Both the position numbers and the translations under genes were made by a program. A stretch of 61,312 nucleotides of DNA from an uncultured Desulfobacteraceae bacterium (lineage in GTDB: Bacteria > Desulfobacterota > Desulfobacteria > Desulfobacterales > Desulfatirhabdiaceae), in NCBI GenBank assembly GCA_903953895.1, contig CAJBLH010000042.1:1-61312 (forward strand), written 5' to 3'. Each line of letters starts with the position of its first letter. The stretch's first letter is position 1. Below, piece by piece: positions 40,383 through 50,380 of this stretch. The notes under the pieces are model-generated. The model had not been told where the DNA came from. It searched no databases and saw nothing but the letters and a program-made list of their open reading frames with translations.

Positions 40383-40471
40383 GACCTGATCATTTTCCTG
40401 TAGGTTATAGAGTCGTAAACATTCATGACGCAGGTGTGGCCTCCCATAAACAAAAACCGTTTTTAACGCCT

Positions 40472-41341
40472 TCATTCAATAGCATAGTCAAGAACTTCCT
40501 CCCTGCCACCCCGCTTGAGCTGAATCTTAAGGCGGGAAGCGGACTTCATGCCGGTATAAATCTTCATGGCATCATCCACGGACTCGATGGCTTTTCCATC
40601 CACACCGGAGAGAATGTCTCCGCTTCTCAGTCCGATCTGGCTGAAAAACGAATCCTGAGGGATGCCGCTGATCATCAAGCCATCGGGCTTTCCCTGGTTG
40701 AAATTCGGAATGATCCGCACCTGCTTCATGAGCTGGTTGATATCCTTGATGGCGTCATCAATCTGGGAGCGCTTGACGCTGATGACCTGCTGTCGATCAT
40801 CTACCTGGGCCGGCGCCGCGGTGTTTGCCGAGGGCAGTGAAGCCGGCCCGCTGGTCCACCGATCCATCTCGAGGACTTCTTCTCGGCCCCCCACCTGAAG
40901 CACGATTTTTCCTTTCAGGATCACGAGTACCACGGCATCCTGAATGGCGTCACCGACTCTGACCAAGTATTGGCCCTTGCCTGAAGCGTCTTCGATAACG
41001 GCACAGGCCGTGTTTTCCGTTCCGGAAATGGTTCCGCGAAGCTTTAGTTTCAGCCGGGTCTGCCGCAGCCTGTCGATATCGGATGAAATGCGCTGTTGAT
41101 CGGAGGGTTCCCGGGTGCCGAAAAGATTCCGCCGGGAAATGACCGCATATTCCGTAAATGGATGAACCGCCGCTGCCGTATTTTTACGGAACTCTTTTTC
41201 AGGCGTGCTGAACATGACGCAAGGCGAAAGCTCTGCAAGAATCAGGCGGTACCCGCCTTTCACGCAGAAAAATACCGCCCCTGCCAGCAGCAGGACCTGC
41301 AGCAGAACAATCGCTCGATTGATCCAGTCTGATGTATTCAT
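40472..41341 (-). CDS. gspC: Type II secretion inner-membrane protein GspC with PDZ domain
   Basis: A protein of about 289 residues: one membrane helix (AIVLLQVLLLAGAVFFCV, near the N-terminus), a periplasmic HR region (ISRRNLFGT; TRLKLKLRGTISGT; CAVIEDASGKGQYLVRVGD) that contacts GspD, and a C-terminal PDZ domain (IPNFNQGKPDGLMISGI; IGLRSGDILSGVDG). It connects the inner assembly platform to the secretin and helps select substrates. Start at MNTSDW rather than the longer frame, because the helix then sits at the usual position. Confidence 0.9.
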   Translation of the reverse strand: MNTSDWINRAIVLLQVLLLAGAVFFCVKGGYRLILAELSPCVMFSTPEKEFRKNTAAAVHPFTEYAVISRRNLFGTREPSDQQRISSDIDRLRQTRLKLKLRGTISGTENTACAVIEDASGKGQYLVRVGDAIQDAVVLVILKGKIVLQVGGREEVLEMDRWTSGPASLPSANTAAPAQVDDRQQVISVKRSQIDDAIKDINQLMKQVRIIPNFNQGKPDGLMISGIPQDSFFSQIGLRSGDILSGVDGKAIESVDDAMKIYTGMKSASRLKIQLKRGGREEVLDYAIE

Positions 41342-41369
41342 TGATTGTTTTTCAAGTTGATGCAATTGC

Positions 41370-42029
41370 CTATTTAAACGAAAACACTGGGGATTCGAAG
41401 GTTCCGGCGATCTGAAATGGAATCCCGCCGCCATCAGCTTTGGGATTGGGAATCCCTCCCCCCAGAAAGCTGCCCTTCAGACGGGTCAACGTCTCCGGTT
41501 TCAGATAGATAACGCCGGAAATCTCGAGCCGGCTCTTTTCAACCGGCGTCTGCACCTGAATCCCTCCGCTCAGGCGCCCGTCCATCTGAGTTCCCTCTGC
41601 AGTCAATGAAAGGATATCCAGCTTATCCCCCTGCCAGCCGATATTGATCTGAATCTGCTTGAACTGAAAACTGCCGATCACCGGAAGCGGCAGGTCCATG
41701 GCAATTTCAGCCAGCTCCATACGAACGGACAGGGGATGCCGGCTTCTGTCCTGAAGCAGGGAAAACAGCCCCGGCAACACCCGGATCTGGTCTGCCTGCA
41801 CAGCGGACTTGTTTTTGAGCGACACGGCGATGTTCTCGACTGCCAGACCCGGCGGCATCGTCAATCTCAGTCTGTCGATCGATAGACTGGCATCCGGCGT
41901 CAACTGACTAAAACGGCACTGGATATGCCGGATGAGCTCATCGGAGGGGAAGAGAAAAACACCCCAGATGCCGGTCAGCACCAGACAGCAGCCCACATAA
42001 ACCGCAATAATTCGTATTCTATGGCGCAA
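41370..42029 (-). CDS. gspN: Type II secretion protein GspN
   Basis: A 219-residue bitopic protein: an N-terminal helix (IIAVYVGCCLVLTGIWGVFLF) and a beta-rich periplasmic domain typical of GspN, with LRLTMPPGLAVENIAVSLK and the closing IAGTFESPVFSFK. GspN is an accessory subunit found in only some type II systems. It overlaps gspM by 11 bases. Confidence 0.85.
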   Translation of the reverse strand: MRHRIRIIAVYVGCCLVLTGIWGVFLFPSDELIRHIQCRFSQLTPDASLSIDRLRLTMPPGLAVENIAVSLKNKSAVQADQIRVLPGLFSLLQDRSRHPLSVRMELAEIAMDLPLPVIGSFQFKQIQINIGWQGDKLDILSLTAEGTQMDGRLSGGIQVQTPVEKSRLEISGVIYLKPETLTRLKGSFLGGGIPNPKADGGGIPFQIAGTFESPVFSFK

Positions 42030-42552
42030 TGGTTTCCACCCAGAGAATCACATCGATCCCTTCAGCAGACGGGCCGGTTCTGGCGATCGCTGCCTTTTTG
42101 ACCCTGACCAGACTGTCGGCTGTTTCAACGCCATAGAGAAAGGCCGAGAGCTGATGGAGAGAAATGGACTGAAGTTTCATCTCCACCTGAGAGACTTTGA
42201 AATCGCCGGTCTCGACATCTCGTCCGGTAGGTTTCATGTAGGCGATATGCTCCTTGACCCCGGTGCTTCCAGCCGAATGATCCAGATATGAAAACAGCGT
42301 AAAGCCTTTTTCCCTGTGAGTCAGGCGACTGCGGGTTTCTTCCGCGTTTTGTTTCAGCATCGCAACGGTTTTCTGCAGCCCCTCTATTTCCGCAAGTTCC
42401 ATCGACTTTGTCAGTATCGCCTGATCCAGCGATTTTCGATGACCGATCACCGGAAAAACGCCCCATTCCGCAACCATCAGGCCGCCAACCAGAATCAGCA
42501 CGGAACAGATGGCGATTCGCTCCCGCTTGTTCAATTGAACCGGCAGTCTCAT
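42019..42552 (-). CDS. gspM: Type II secretion protein GspM
   Basis: A 177-residue bitopic protein with a helix near the N-terminus (IAICSVLILVGGLMVAEWGVF), a coiled-coil (SLDQAILTKSMELAEIEGLQ...) and a small periplasmic domain. It partners GspL in the assembly platform. ATGA-type overlap with gspL supports co-translation. Confidence 0.85.
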   Translation of the reverse strand: MRLPVQLNKRERIAICSVLILVGGLMVAEWGVFPVIGHRKSLDQAILTKSMELAEIEGLQKTVAMLKQNAEETRSRLTHREKGFTLFSYLDHSAGSTGVKEHIAYMKPTGRDVETGDFKVSQVEMKLQSISLHQLSAFLYGVETADSLVRVKKAAIARTGPSAEGIDVILWVETIAP

Positions 42553-44048
42553 ATCTTGACATCCAGGTGAAACTGAATGCGGCTTCCCGTATTGTCCACA
42601 TTCGCCGATACGATCGTCACCAGTGAGAATCCGCCGTTCGGGCCTTCCAGCCGGCGTTTGATTTCTTCCACAAAATTGAAAGATTCGGTATGGCCGGTGA
42701 GTTGAAGACCGCTGTCATCATAAACGAATCGCACCAGTTCAACCGGAACATTCTCGGGGATGCGACTGCTGATTCTGGCAAGAATATCGACAAAACGCCC
42801 CTGCCCCTTATCATCTGAACCCGGAATCCGACGCTGCGCATCCCGGACATGCTCCCGCATCTGATGCAGCGGCTCGACAATCGTCGTGATCTCAGGAAAC
42901 GTACCGGTCAACACCTGTTCGATCCGGCGGTTTAGAAAGTCCAGTCGTTTTTCCAGAATCTGCGTGTCGATTCGTACATAGGCAAAAGCCGCCAGAACCA
43001 TCAACCCTGCCATGCCGGCGGTTCTCAGCAGGCCTGTTCGGTACGCAGCCCAGGAAGTTTTCAGTCCGAACGCCCCTTTTCGCAAATTCAGACCGGAAAG
43101 ACCGATCATTCTCACCATCGCCGCAGCCAGGGCGGAATCGCCGGTCTCCGGCCGCCAATATGACGGCGGGTCGGATTGAAGACGGATATCGGCATCGGCG
43201 ACAAGATTCACCGGTTGGACGGGTAGATCACATGTTTCGGAAAGCATGGCGGCGACTGCCGAAACATCCGACAGAGAGCCTGAAAGAAATATCCGGTCAA
43301 TCCGAGTTTCCTTACAGGAAGCCAGAAGGGTCTGCCGAATCAGGGGAAAAAGGTCGGAAGATATTTTGGCCGCCGAAGAAAATGTTCCGGAGCCGGGAAA
43401 GGCGCGAATGACTACCAATGTTCGGGAAAGTACCAGAAACAGCGACGTATGGTTCTTGTCCGCATCCACCAGCAGCCAGCTTGAAGGACTGCGTAGCGCA
43501 TGCATCAGGCAAAGCGACAGGGCGTACCCCCCCGGCACGATGCGTTCCGGCTCCAGACCGCACTGCTTCAGGCAAGACAGGTAGGCGGATAGTTGCGATT
43601 TTTCGATGGCGGCCGTCAATATCCGGGTCGATGCCGCCCGGGGCGCCGCACCCATCAGTTGTCTGAGCCTGCTGATGAATTGATTACCCGGTTTCGTGCA
43701 GCCAACCGGAATGAAATCTATCGCCAGATCATCGGCGGGAACCGGCAGACTCTGCTCGAGTGCATAAGGCAGCGTTTGATCGATTTTCTGTGGATCCGTA
43801 AACGGCGAAAAGATATTTCGAAAAAAAAACCGGTCTGACGGAATGGCTGCAATGCAAACCGCATTGGAAATATCCGCCTGTCCGGAAACGGTTTCAAGGC
43901 AGGATTTCAGCCCTTTTTCCAGATCTTCCGGCTGATCGAGAACAACATGGCCATGGGCTTCCAGCCACGTTCCCTTGTAACTGCCCCGTATCAGAACCGC
44001 AGAGACTGCATTTTCACGAAAATCCACACCCAGAATTTTTATGGCCAT
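42549..44048 (-). CDS. gspL: Type II secretion protein GspL (PilM-like cytoplasmic domain plus PilN-like tail)
   Basis: The 499-residue protein has a cytoplasmic actin-like domain (ILGVDFRENAVSAVLIRG; DQTLPYALEQSLPVP; ADKNHTSLFLVLS), a single helix around residue 345 (GMAGLMVLAAFAYVRI), then a coiled coil and a ferredoxin-like periplasmic domain (VPVELVRFVYDDSGLQLTGH). It links GspE to the inner-membrane platform. It is 45 bases after gspK and overlaps gspM. Confidence 0.88.
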   Translation of the reverse strand: MAIKILGVDFRENAVSAVLIRGSYKGTWLEAHGHVVLDQPEDLEKGLKSCLETVSGQADISNAVCIAAIPSDRFFFRNIFSPFTDPQKIDQTLPYALEQSLPVPADDLAIDFIPVGCTKPGNQFISRLRQLMGAAPRAASTRILTAAIEKSQLSAYLSCLKQCGLEPERIVPGGYALSLCLMHALRSPSSWLLVDADKNHTSLFLVLSRTLVVIRAFPGSGTFSSAAKISSDLFPLIRQTLLASCKETRIDRIFLSGSLSDVSAVAAMLSETCDLPVQPVNLVADADIRLQSDPPSYWRPETGDSALAAAMVRMIGLSGLNLRKGAFGLKTSWAAYRTGLLRTAGMAGLMVLAAFAYVRIDTQILEKRLDFLNRRIEQVLTGTFPEITTIVEPLHQMREHVRDAQRRIPGSDDKGQGRFVDILARISSRIPENVPVELVRFVYDDSGLQLTGHTESFNFVEEIKRRLEGPNGGFSLVTIVSANVDNTGSRIQFHLDVKI

Positions 44049-44093
44049 AACCTATCACAACCAAGGACTGAAACAATCCGCTCAACTCTTTTT

Positions 44094-45164
44094 TCACTCT
44101 ACAAGCCAGGTGAGTATCTTGCAGATATACTTTCTGGTAATCGGATCATTTTCCCGATGAACCAAGGCGGTTGCCATCACGGAAACGTGATCCATCCGAG
44201 CGCAAGCCCGAATCCGGAACAGATCGCTCGACAGGGTGATCAGCCGCGGATCGATCAGGACTCCCTGAAGACCGGGCACCTGCTTATACCATGAAGGAGA
44301 AGAAAGATCATGAATATATTTCGTGTCCGACATCTCACCGCGATAATCCAGCAGGAGCTGAGCCATATCCTCTTTTCCGGAAGGCAGCATCGCAGCCAGC
44401 ACCAGTTGCTCCGCCGTATTGATGTTGATCTTGCCGGAAAACCCCGCAGGCAGAGCGCCTTCTCCCCGGTACGCCGTGATATAGTCCGAAATTCCCCTTT
44501 CGTTTGGTAAGCCGTAAAACAGTTGCGCCGTCATCCCCTTTATCCGCATCATGTCTCCGATGTGGGGGATGGGTCCGTTTCGGCAGGGATACGGCGGCGT
44601 CAGTCCCTCATAGTAGTCGGATTCCGCACCGTTCATACAGGAAAGGGCGTCATCATCTTTGGAATCCATCCAGTCTTTCATCGCACAGATAACGGTATCC
44701 GGCTCAAAAGGCTCTTTCGGTGAAATCCGGGAGTGCATGATCCTTAAAAACCGATCCCACAACAGGTGCTGGGATTCATTGTACTGCCGGCCCTCCGCTC
44801 CCTGAACCAGGGCATTGACCTGAATTTTTCCTTGCTCGTCCTGAATGACAACGGAAAGCTCGCCGGCTTCAAATGCCAGTTCCGACACAACCGCCTGAAC
44901 GATATCGGGATTTGCCCACGGCTCCTGAACAGAGTCGGTTTCACTATCCGCCTTGTCCCGGATCAGCAACGCCATGGCAGCCTGGACACCGGATGCGGCC
45001 ATGGCAGACAGCGTCGTCCGGTTTTGTTCGATGAGCGCCCGTGTCGCTGCAGATCGGCCCCTGCGATTCATCTCTAAAGACACCGCCACCAGCACACTAA
45101 GAATGGCCACCGTTATCAACAGGGCGATTCCCGAGGAATTCAGCCGATTGCTCTTTCCGTTCAT
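44094..45164 (-). CDS. gspK: Type II secretion minor pseudopilin GspK
   Basis: A protein of about 356 residues. The prepilin-type N-terminus is SSGIALLITVAILSVLVAVSLEMN, with cleavage expected after the glycine; the glutamate at +5 is absent as usual for GspK. The large periplasmic domain follows, with INVNALVQG, the ICAMKDWMDSKDD calcium-site-like loop and KININTAEQLVLAAML helix-hairpin-helix. Start at ATG 45164, 22 bases after pyrE; a longer frame would overlap pyrE. It tips the pseudopilus together with GspI and GspJ, which are not encoded in the window. Confidence 0.88.
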   Translation of the reverse strand: MNGKSNRLNSSGIALLITVAILSVLVAVSLEMNRRGRSAATRALIEQNRTTLSAMAASGVQAAMALLIRDKADSETDSVQEPWANPDIVQAVVSELAFEAGELSVVIQDEQGKIQVNALVQGAEGRQYNESQHLLWDRFLRIMHSRISPKEPFEPDTVICAMKDWMDSKDDDALSCMNGAESDYYEGLTPPYPCRNGPIPHIGDMMRIKGMTAQLFYGLPNERGISDYITAYRGEGALPAGFSGKININTAEQLVLAAMLPSGKEDMAQLLLDYRGEMSDTKYIHDLSSPSWYKQVPGLQGVLIDPRLITLSSDLFRIRACARMDHVSVMATALVHRENDPITRKYICKILTWLVE

Positions 45165-45186
45165 CACATCACAGCAAATCAGAAGT

Positions 45187-45759
45187 TCATGGTCTGAAGC
45201 ATCCATTGCCGCAAACCACCTGCATCAGTTCATCACGGGTGATGATCACCGATACATCCGGAACCTGCTTTCGAATATTGTCCACGCCCCCTTCCTGCCG
45301 GTCCACAAGAATGACGACCTTGACTACATCCATGCCTTCCGATCGGGCCCGTTCAACGGCCTTTAGGGTGGAGCCGCCGGTCGTAGCCACATCATCGATG
45401 ATGGCCACCCGGTCTCCGGGCTGGAGGTCTCCTTCGATCCACCGGATCATGCCGTGATCTTTCCGGGTTTTTCGAATGGAAAATGCCTGAATCGGATTTC
45501 CCTGAAGTTCCGAGACAAACGCCGTTGCCACCGCGATGGGGTCCGCACCGAAAGTCAGTCCGCCGATGCCGGCGACCTGAACATTCCGGATTGCCTCGTA
45601 AACGAGATGTCCGGTTAAGAACATGCCTCTGGGGCTTAAGGTCGTGGGCTTGCAATTGACATAAAACTGGCTCATCTGGCCGGAAACCAGCTTGAAAATC
45701 GGCTCCTGGCTGAACTGGAAGGATTTATTACAAAGAATTTGGATCAGTTCTTGTTTCAT
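45187..45759 (-). CDS. pyrE: Orotate phosphoribosyltransferase
   Basis: A protein of about 190 residues that makes orotidine monophosphate from orotate and PRPP. The PRPP-binding motif is [17 protein letters not shown], with the conserved N-terminal [16 protein letters not shown] and the lysine-rich RKTRKDHG loop. Start at ATG 45759, where the fold begins; it overlaps the end of the upstream Cys-cluster gene. Heading an operon of secretion genes is unusual for a pyrimidine gene and probably reflects chance co-transcription. Confidence 0.93.
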   Translation of the reverse strand: MKQELIQILCNKSFQFSQEPIFKLVSGQMSQFYVNCKPTTLSPRGMFLTGHLVYEAIRNVQVAGIGGLTFGADPIAVATAFVSELQGNPIQAFSIRKTRKDHGMIRWIEGDLQPGDRVAIIDDVATTGGSTLKAVERARSEGMDVVKVVILVDRQEGGVDNIRKQVPDVSVIITRDELMQVVCGNGCFRP

Positions 45760-46438
45760 AAATAGCTCTTTCTGATATTTTTTCGCCGGGTCGCGATGCA
45801 TTGCCCGATTCGCTCAACCCGGCATACATGCTGCGGCCACGGATGGTTTCCGACAGCGGTCTTCCAAAGATAAAGTCGAGCATATCCGGTGTAACTCCGG
45901 CCTTCTCGACGACAAGCAGGCGAATCGATTGATCGTATGCAATCATTTCCTGAACCGCTTTTATTGCATCGACGCCGCCGGATGGCGAATCGAGCAGTTC
46001 TCGAAGCACCACATGGCTGCATCGCTGGTCATGATCCGCAATCAGATCCAACAGGGCCGGAATGCCGGAAAGAAGATCCTTTCTTATCAGTCGGTTCCGT
46101 GCGTATACGGCCTCGATATCCCGCGTATCCCAGCATTTAAGGATACGGCATTCCAGGGGCCGGTTTTCGTAAATGAGACAAGCGGGTCCGGTGCTGTCCA
46201 GATAAATACAGCGCCAGGTCCGGTTCCTTCCCTTGATCTTGATCATTTCAGTTTCAAGGGAAATCAGGCAGCCCCGGATGGCATCATTGACCCGTTCGCC
46301 TTTTCGCAGGGTAACTAAATTCGTGGCCGGAATCAGACCGGCATCGATGAGCATCCGGTCTTCGACATGAAACGTGGGTCCGCCTTTATCACAGCAGGTT
46401 CCGCAGCGCCTGCACGCTGTAAAAGGCAACGGGTTCAT
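45728..46438 (-). CDS. YkgJ-family cysteine-cluster protein, second copy
   Basis: A protein of about 236 residues with [15 protein letters not shown] at the N-terminus (about residues 10-24) and [19 protein letters not shown] further on, the same CxxCxxCC plus C/C layout as the protein at 15798. It may bind zinc or an iron-sulfur cluster; reaction unknown. ATG 46438 overlaps the stop of the MFS gene as ATGA, so that start is preferred over the longer frame. It overlaps pyrE by 32 bases. Confidence 0.78.
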   Translation of the reverse strand: MNPLPFTACRRCGTCCDKGGPTFHVEDRMLIDAGLIPATNLVTLRKGERVNDAIRGCLISLETEMIKIKGRNRTWRCIYLDSTGPACLIYENRPLECRILKCWDTRDIEAVYARNRLIRKDLLSGIPALLDLIADHDQRCSHVVLRELLDSPSGGVDAIKAVQEMIAYDQSIRLLVVEKAGVTPDMLDFIFGRPLSETIRGRSMYAGLSESGNASRPGEKISERAIYETRTDPNSL

Positions 46439-47691
46439 GGACATTCGGCCAAGGGGGAGGCGTCTTCGTGAATGTCGGCAGCGCTCCAGCCGGAAAATCG
46501 CATCAGGATCAACAGTCCGGGAATGGCTGCCAGCACACAACCGGCAAAAAACCAGTTCCAACCCATAGCCTTTGCCAGAAACCCGGTGGGCGCAGACACC
46601 AGAACCCGCGGAACCCCCATCAGGCTAGAGAGCAGGGCATACTGAGTGGCGGTAAACCGCTTGTGGGTCATGCTGGCCATAAATGCAGTAAACGCCGTAG
46701 TTCCCATGCCGCCGGTAAAATTTTCAAATGCAATGACGGTTGAAAGAGCCGAAACGCTGGGTCCCGTAACCGTCAGCAGCATGAATCCGGCTGTGGAAAC
46801 CGCCTGAAGGATGCCAAATATCCACAAACTGCTTCCGATACCGATACGAATCATCCAGATGCCGCCGACCAGGCTGCCGGCGATTGTCGCCCAAAAACCA
46901 AAGAGCTTGACAACCGCGCCGATCTCGGTCTTGGAAAACCCGATATCCAGGTAAAACGGCGTGGTCATGGCGCTGGCCATGCTGTCTCCGATTTTATAGC
47001 AGAGGATAAACGCCAGAATCCACCAGGCGCCGTTGCGGGTAAAATATTCCCTGAGAGGCGCCAGCACCGCTTCGGAAAGCGTTCTGGGGACGCCATACGG
47101 CTGTTCCGGCTCTTTTGAACAGAATGTGGTGACCATGCAGGGAATCATGCAGGCAGCCATAATCAAATACACCCCGGAAAATGGCAGGTGATCCGATAGA
47201 ATCAGTCCGCCGCCAGATGCAAGAAGCATTCCCACCCGATAGCCATTTACATACAAGGATGAACCCAGACCCAGCTCTGCATCACTCAAAGATTCCCTTC
47301 GGTAGGCATCGACAACGATATCCTGGCTGGCGCTGAAAAACGTTACCAGAAATGCAGCCCCGGCCAGCAGCCATGGATGTTGCGAGGGATTCGACAGACC
47401 CAGTCCGGCAATGGCGGCCATCAGACCCAACTGGGTAATAAAAAGCCATCCACGCCGTCTTCCCAGAAAAGGAAGTGTGATGCGATCTATAATCGGCGCC
47501 CATAAAAACTTGACCGTATAGGGAATTCCCACCAGAGACATCATCCCGATCACGGACAGGTCAACCCCCTCTTCTTTCATCCATGCCTGAAGCACGGACA
47601 GTGTCAGAAGAAGGGGAAGACCACATGAAAACCCCATGAGAAAGGTTATTGCCATGCGACTGCTGAAAACAACCTTTATCCAGGACATCAT
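46435..47691 (-). CDS. AmpG-like MFS permease
   Basis: A 418-residue, roughly 12-helix transporter. The AmpG/PAT signature is visible: MGFSCGLPLLLTLSVLQAWM, GIPYTVKFLWAPIIDR, LGRRRGWLFITQLG and SASQDIVVDAYRRE. AmpG brings anhydro-muropeptides from the periplasm for peptidoglycan recycling. E. coli AmpG is longer by its C-terminal helices, so the substrate here could differ. It is followed directly by the Cys-cluster gene and preceded by pckG. Confidence 0.85.
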   Translation of the reverse strand: MMSWIKVVFSSRMAITFLMGFSCGLPLLLTLSVLQAWMKEEGVDLSVIGMMSLVGIPYTVKFLWAPIIDRITLPFLGRRRGWLFITQLGLMAAIAGLGLSNPSQHPWLLAGAAFLVTFFSASQDIVVDAYRRESLSDAELGLGSSLYVNGYRVGMLLASGGGLILSDHLPFSGVYLIMAACMIPCMVTTFCSKEPEQPYGVPRTLSEAVLAPLREYFTRNGAWWILAFILCYKIGDSMASAMTTPFYLDIGFSKTEIGAVVKLFGFWATIAGSLVGGIWMIRIGIGSSLWIFGILQAVSTAGFMLLTVTGPSVSALSTVIAFENFTGGMGTTAFTAFMASMTHKRFTATQYALLSSLMGVPRVLVSAPTGFLAKAMGWNWFFAGCVLAAIPGLLILMRFSGWSAADIHEDASPLAECP

Positions 47692-47707
47692 ATGCAGGGA
47701 TGAGGGC

Positions 47708-49678
47708 TTATTGCGCAGCGGCGTGGTCCAGTTGCGCCGGCAGAATCACCGGCCCGAATTGTTCCTTTAAGGCCAGCAGTGCCTGCCGCTGACGATTCAG
47801 GATATCGAAGAGTTTCTGCGGAAGATTCGTTTCCTTTGCATAGGCAGCAAGCTGTAAATCGATTCTGGAAACGATATGATCCACATACAGGGAAAACTGC
47901 CGGATATAAAGATCTTCGGAATAGTCCTTGTCGATGATCGAATTGAACAAGTGCTTCAGATCGGCATACCGGGGGATATACCCGATCGGGGTTTCAATGG
48001 CATCCACATCGCCGTTGGCCCGGCGTTCGAGCCAGGCCAGCCAGACCTTGACATCACGCTTTTCACCCAACAGTTTTTTTCCGTCTCCCCCTCTGGCCTC
48101 ATGGGTGAGAAAATAATTCAACCCTGCCATCACGGGTTTTTTGCTCGGTGCGATCCGGGGATTTCCGAAAAATTGGAACTGGGCATCCATGTAGTCGCCC
48201 AACGCACCGGGAATAAACGGAGCATTGGCCCACGGAGCACGTTTGACGCCGGTTGCGCCAACCTCGGTTGCCGTTGCAGCCGATACAATGCAGGCCCCGA
48301 TGACCACCCCTTCATCAGCGGTTTTGGCTGCCCAGACCGGCGGCATGGTATTGCTGTCTCTGCCGCTGTAAGTGATGACGCGGGTTTCAGCACCTTTCGG
48401 ATTCTCGGCCTCATCCGAATAATTTTCCAGGGCTATTGAAGAAAGCGTACATCGCGAATTGGAATGAGACATCGGAACCGGTTTTCCTTTTTCATCCACC
48501 ATTCCCGGCTCCCAGTGGCCCTGAAAATTGATTCCTTTCGGTGGGATATCTTCAAGGTGTCCGGCCCAGTGGGGAATTCCGGCATCATCTACCAGCACAT
48601 TCGACCAAATGACTTCTGTTCCGGGATTTCGCAACACTTTTACAAGTTTGGGATCCCCTTCGTGATTGACATCCTCGAGAATTCCGAAAATTCCACATTC
48701 CGGATTCACAGAGCGGATTGATCCTTGCGCGTCGATCCACATCTGAGCCAGGTCGTCTCCCACGAAAAAATTGCCGGCCATGGCTGTCGTGGTTTTTCCG
48801 CAGCCGCTGGGAGCCGCCCCCGCAAACCAGGTAACGCGCCCGCCGGGACCTTCGATTCCGGTGATGAACATATGCTCGGAAAGCTCGTTACCCCGGTTTT
48901 CGTAAACCGCCTTATCGACCGAAAACCGGTGATTGCCTTTTTTCATCAGCAGCGTGTTTCCTGCATAAGTGCAGTTGAAACTGTAAGTGGTCTGATAACT
49001 GCGATCCATGAAAACCCGCGCGTTGGGCAAGTCTTCGGAGCGGTTTTTTCCTTCGCTGTGGATGTTTGTATAAAAATGTTTCAGGCGTTTGACTTCTTCA
49101 TCGAAACGGTCATAAATATTTCGGTAGAGGAGTTCGGCACTGTGGGTGACATACGCCGAGCTGGTGATTTCCATCGCGGGATTGGATACGGGTGAACCGG
49201 CAGGTCCGCGGATATAAAACCCCACCATCATGATCTTGCCGCGCATGATTCCGCCCATTATTTCACGAATGTCCCGCAGGGCGTTCTGACGCAGCATTTT
49301 ATTGGCCAGAGAGCTGACGAGATCGCCTTCGTTGGCGACATAAAACGTTCGATCGAGGATTCTTCCCTGTTCTTCCTTTAAATCAAAATGCAGGGTATGG
49401 TTGACCATGGCCAATGGGCGTTCTTCACCTTTTTGAAGGGCAAGGCTCCGGATAAATTGCCTGTCCGCCGCTGAACCCGTATTGACAAAAACCGCATCCG
49501 GTTCGCACATGGAAATGGCATTGGCAATTTTCAACAGAGCGGCTTCCGTTTTAATTTTCTGAATTTTTGAAAGGTTTGCGGCATCCATCTTTTTTTCAAA
49601 AAGAGATTCTGCCATTTCCAAGGTAGATACCCCACCAATCTCCAAGGCGATGTCGGCTCCCTGGTTTTTAATGACCAT
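47708..49678 (-). CDS. pckG: Phosphoenolpyruvate carboxykinase (GTP)
   Basis: The 656-residue enzyme converts oxaloacetate plus GTP to PEP, CO2 and GDP (gluconeogenesis, or reverse anaplerosis). The GTP-class P-loop with reactive cysteine is APSGCGKTTTAM, with FVGDDLAQMW and NPECGIFGILEDVNHEGDP. The protein is longer than the usual 590-620 residues of this class, with extra N-terminal sequence. A palindromic repeat (49701-49783) lies just upstream, perhaps between the promoter and the start codon. Confidence 0.93.
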   Translation of the reverse strand: MVIKNQGADIALEIGGVSTLEMAESLFEKKMDAANLSKIQKIKTEAALLKIANAISMCEPDAVFVNTGSAADRQFIRSLALQKGEERPLAMVNHTLHFDLKEEQGRILDRTFYVANEGDLVSSLANKMLRQNALRDIREIMGGIMRGKIMMVGFYIRGPAGSPVSNPAMEITSSAYVTHSAELLYRNIYDRFDEEVKRLKHFYTNIHSEGKNRSEDLPNARVFMDRSYQTTYSFNCTYAGNTLLMKKGNHRFSVDKAVYENRGNELSEHMFITGIEGPGGRVTWFAGAAPSGCGKTTTAMAGNFFVGDDLAQMWIDAQGSIRSVNPECGIFGILEDVNHEGDPKLVKVLRNPGTEVIWSNVLVDDAGIPHWAGHLEDIPPKGINFQGHWEPGMVDEKGKPVPMSHSNSRCTLSSIALENYSDEAENPKGAETRVITYSGRDSNTMPPVWAAKTADEGVVIGACIVSAATATEVGATGVKRAPWANAPFIPGALGDYMDAQFQFFGNPRIAPSKKPVMAGLNYFLTHEARGGDGKKLLGEKRDVKVWLAWLERRANGDVDAIETPIGYIPRYADLKHLFNSIIDKDYSEDLYIRQFSLYVDHIVSRIDLQLAAYAKETNLPQKLFDILNRQRQALLALKEQFGPVILPAQLDHAAAQ

Positions 49679-49700
49679 GATTTATAACTCCTTTTGTTTT

Positions 49701-49783
49701 TTCACCGCAAAGGCGCAAAGGACACAAATCAACGTCCGTTTTTCATTGGTTTCTCTTTGCGATCTTTGCGCCTTTGCGGTGAA
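49701..49783. repeat. Inverted repeat with perfect 20-bp arms
   Basis: TTCACCGCAAAGGCGCAAAG at 49701-49720 is repeated exactly in inverted form at 49764-49783, with a 43-base centre. This palindrome type is found dispersed in many proteobacterial genomes. It lies in the pckG upstream region and could fold as an RNA hairpin. A decayed relative lies near 24811. Confidence 0.8.
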
Positions 49784-49801
49784 TATCAGTTAAAGAATAC
49801 G

Positions 49802-50380
49802 TCAACTGTAGGTTCCGATGATGATATCATTGAGGCTTCTTTTGGGAACATGATGCACCCCGCGGCCGTCTCGCCAGTATCGGATACTGCCGTCTGCGCC
49901 AAGCGGCTCGACGACGATTTCTTCGCGAGGCACACCCAGGGCCAGAACCAGAAGTATCTTGAGCTGCGCATTCAGGTTCAGCACATCCCGAAGCTTTTCC
50001 CGGCTCACAGCACCCAGCATACACCCGGCAAGTCCTTTTTCTCGGGCGCCCAGCAGAATACTCTGCGAGGCGATACCGTGATCGCATCCAAAATCCTGAG
50101 TGATGGATGTATCTCCCAGCACAACGATATAACCGGACGGCCGTTCTCCTTCCAGGGGGCCCGGCCAGTCTTTGAGATAGGCAGCCCATGCCAGGCAGGA
50201 GAATATCTCGGCATTTTTTTCCGGATGACAGCACACAACATATTTCAATGGCTGCAAATTGGCTGCGGATGCCGATAGACGGGCCAGATTGACGAGTTCA
50301 TTCAGCGTATCCATCTTTAATGAACGACTTTGAATGAATCTTCGACAGGACCGGTTTTTTCGAACCAAATCTTCTAACAT
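49802..50380 (-). CDS. Nitroreductase-family FMN protein
   Basis: A 192-residue protein with the nitroreductase fold: RKNRSCRRFIQSR at the FMN phosphate site, LARLSASAANLQPLKYVVC, then CDHGIASQSILLGAREKGLAGCMLGAV and LALGVPREEIV. Members reduce nitro compounds or flavins, or cut flavin rings; substrate unknown. It overlaps rdgB by seven bases, so both form a transcript. Confidence 0.88.
   Translation of the reverse strand: MLEDLVRKNRSCRRFIQSRSLKMDTLNELVNLARLSASAANLQPLKYVVCCHPEKNAEIFSCLAWAAYLKDWPGPLEGERPSGYIVVLGDTSITQDFGCDHGIASQSILLGAREKGLAGCMLGAVSREKLRDVLNLNAQLKILLVLALGVPREEIVVEPLGADGSIRYWRDGRGVHHVPKRSLNDIIIGTYS

Noticed and set aside
49694-50278. Long plus-strand frame over the nitroreductase gene
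   Set aside because: It starts inside the palindromic repeat and runs antisense to a clear nitroreductase; low-complexity composition and no domain.
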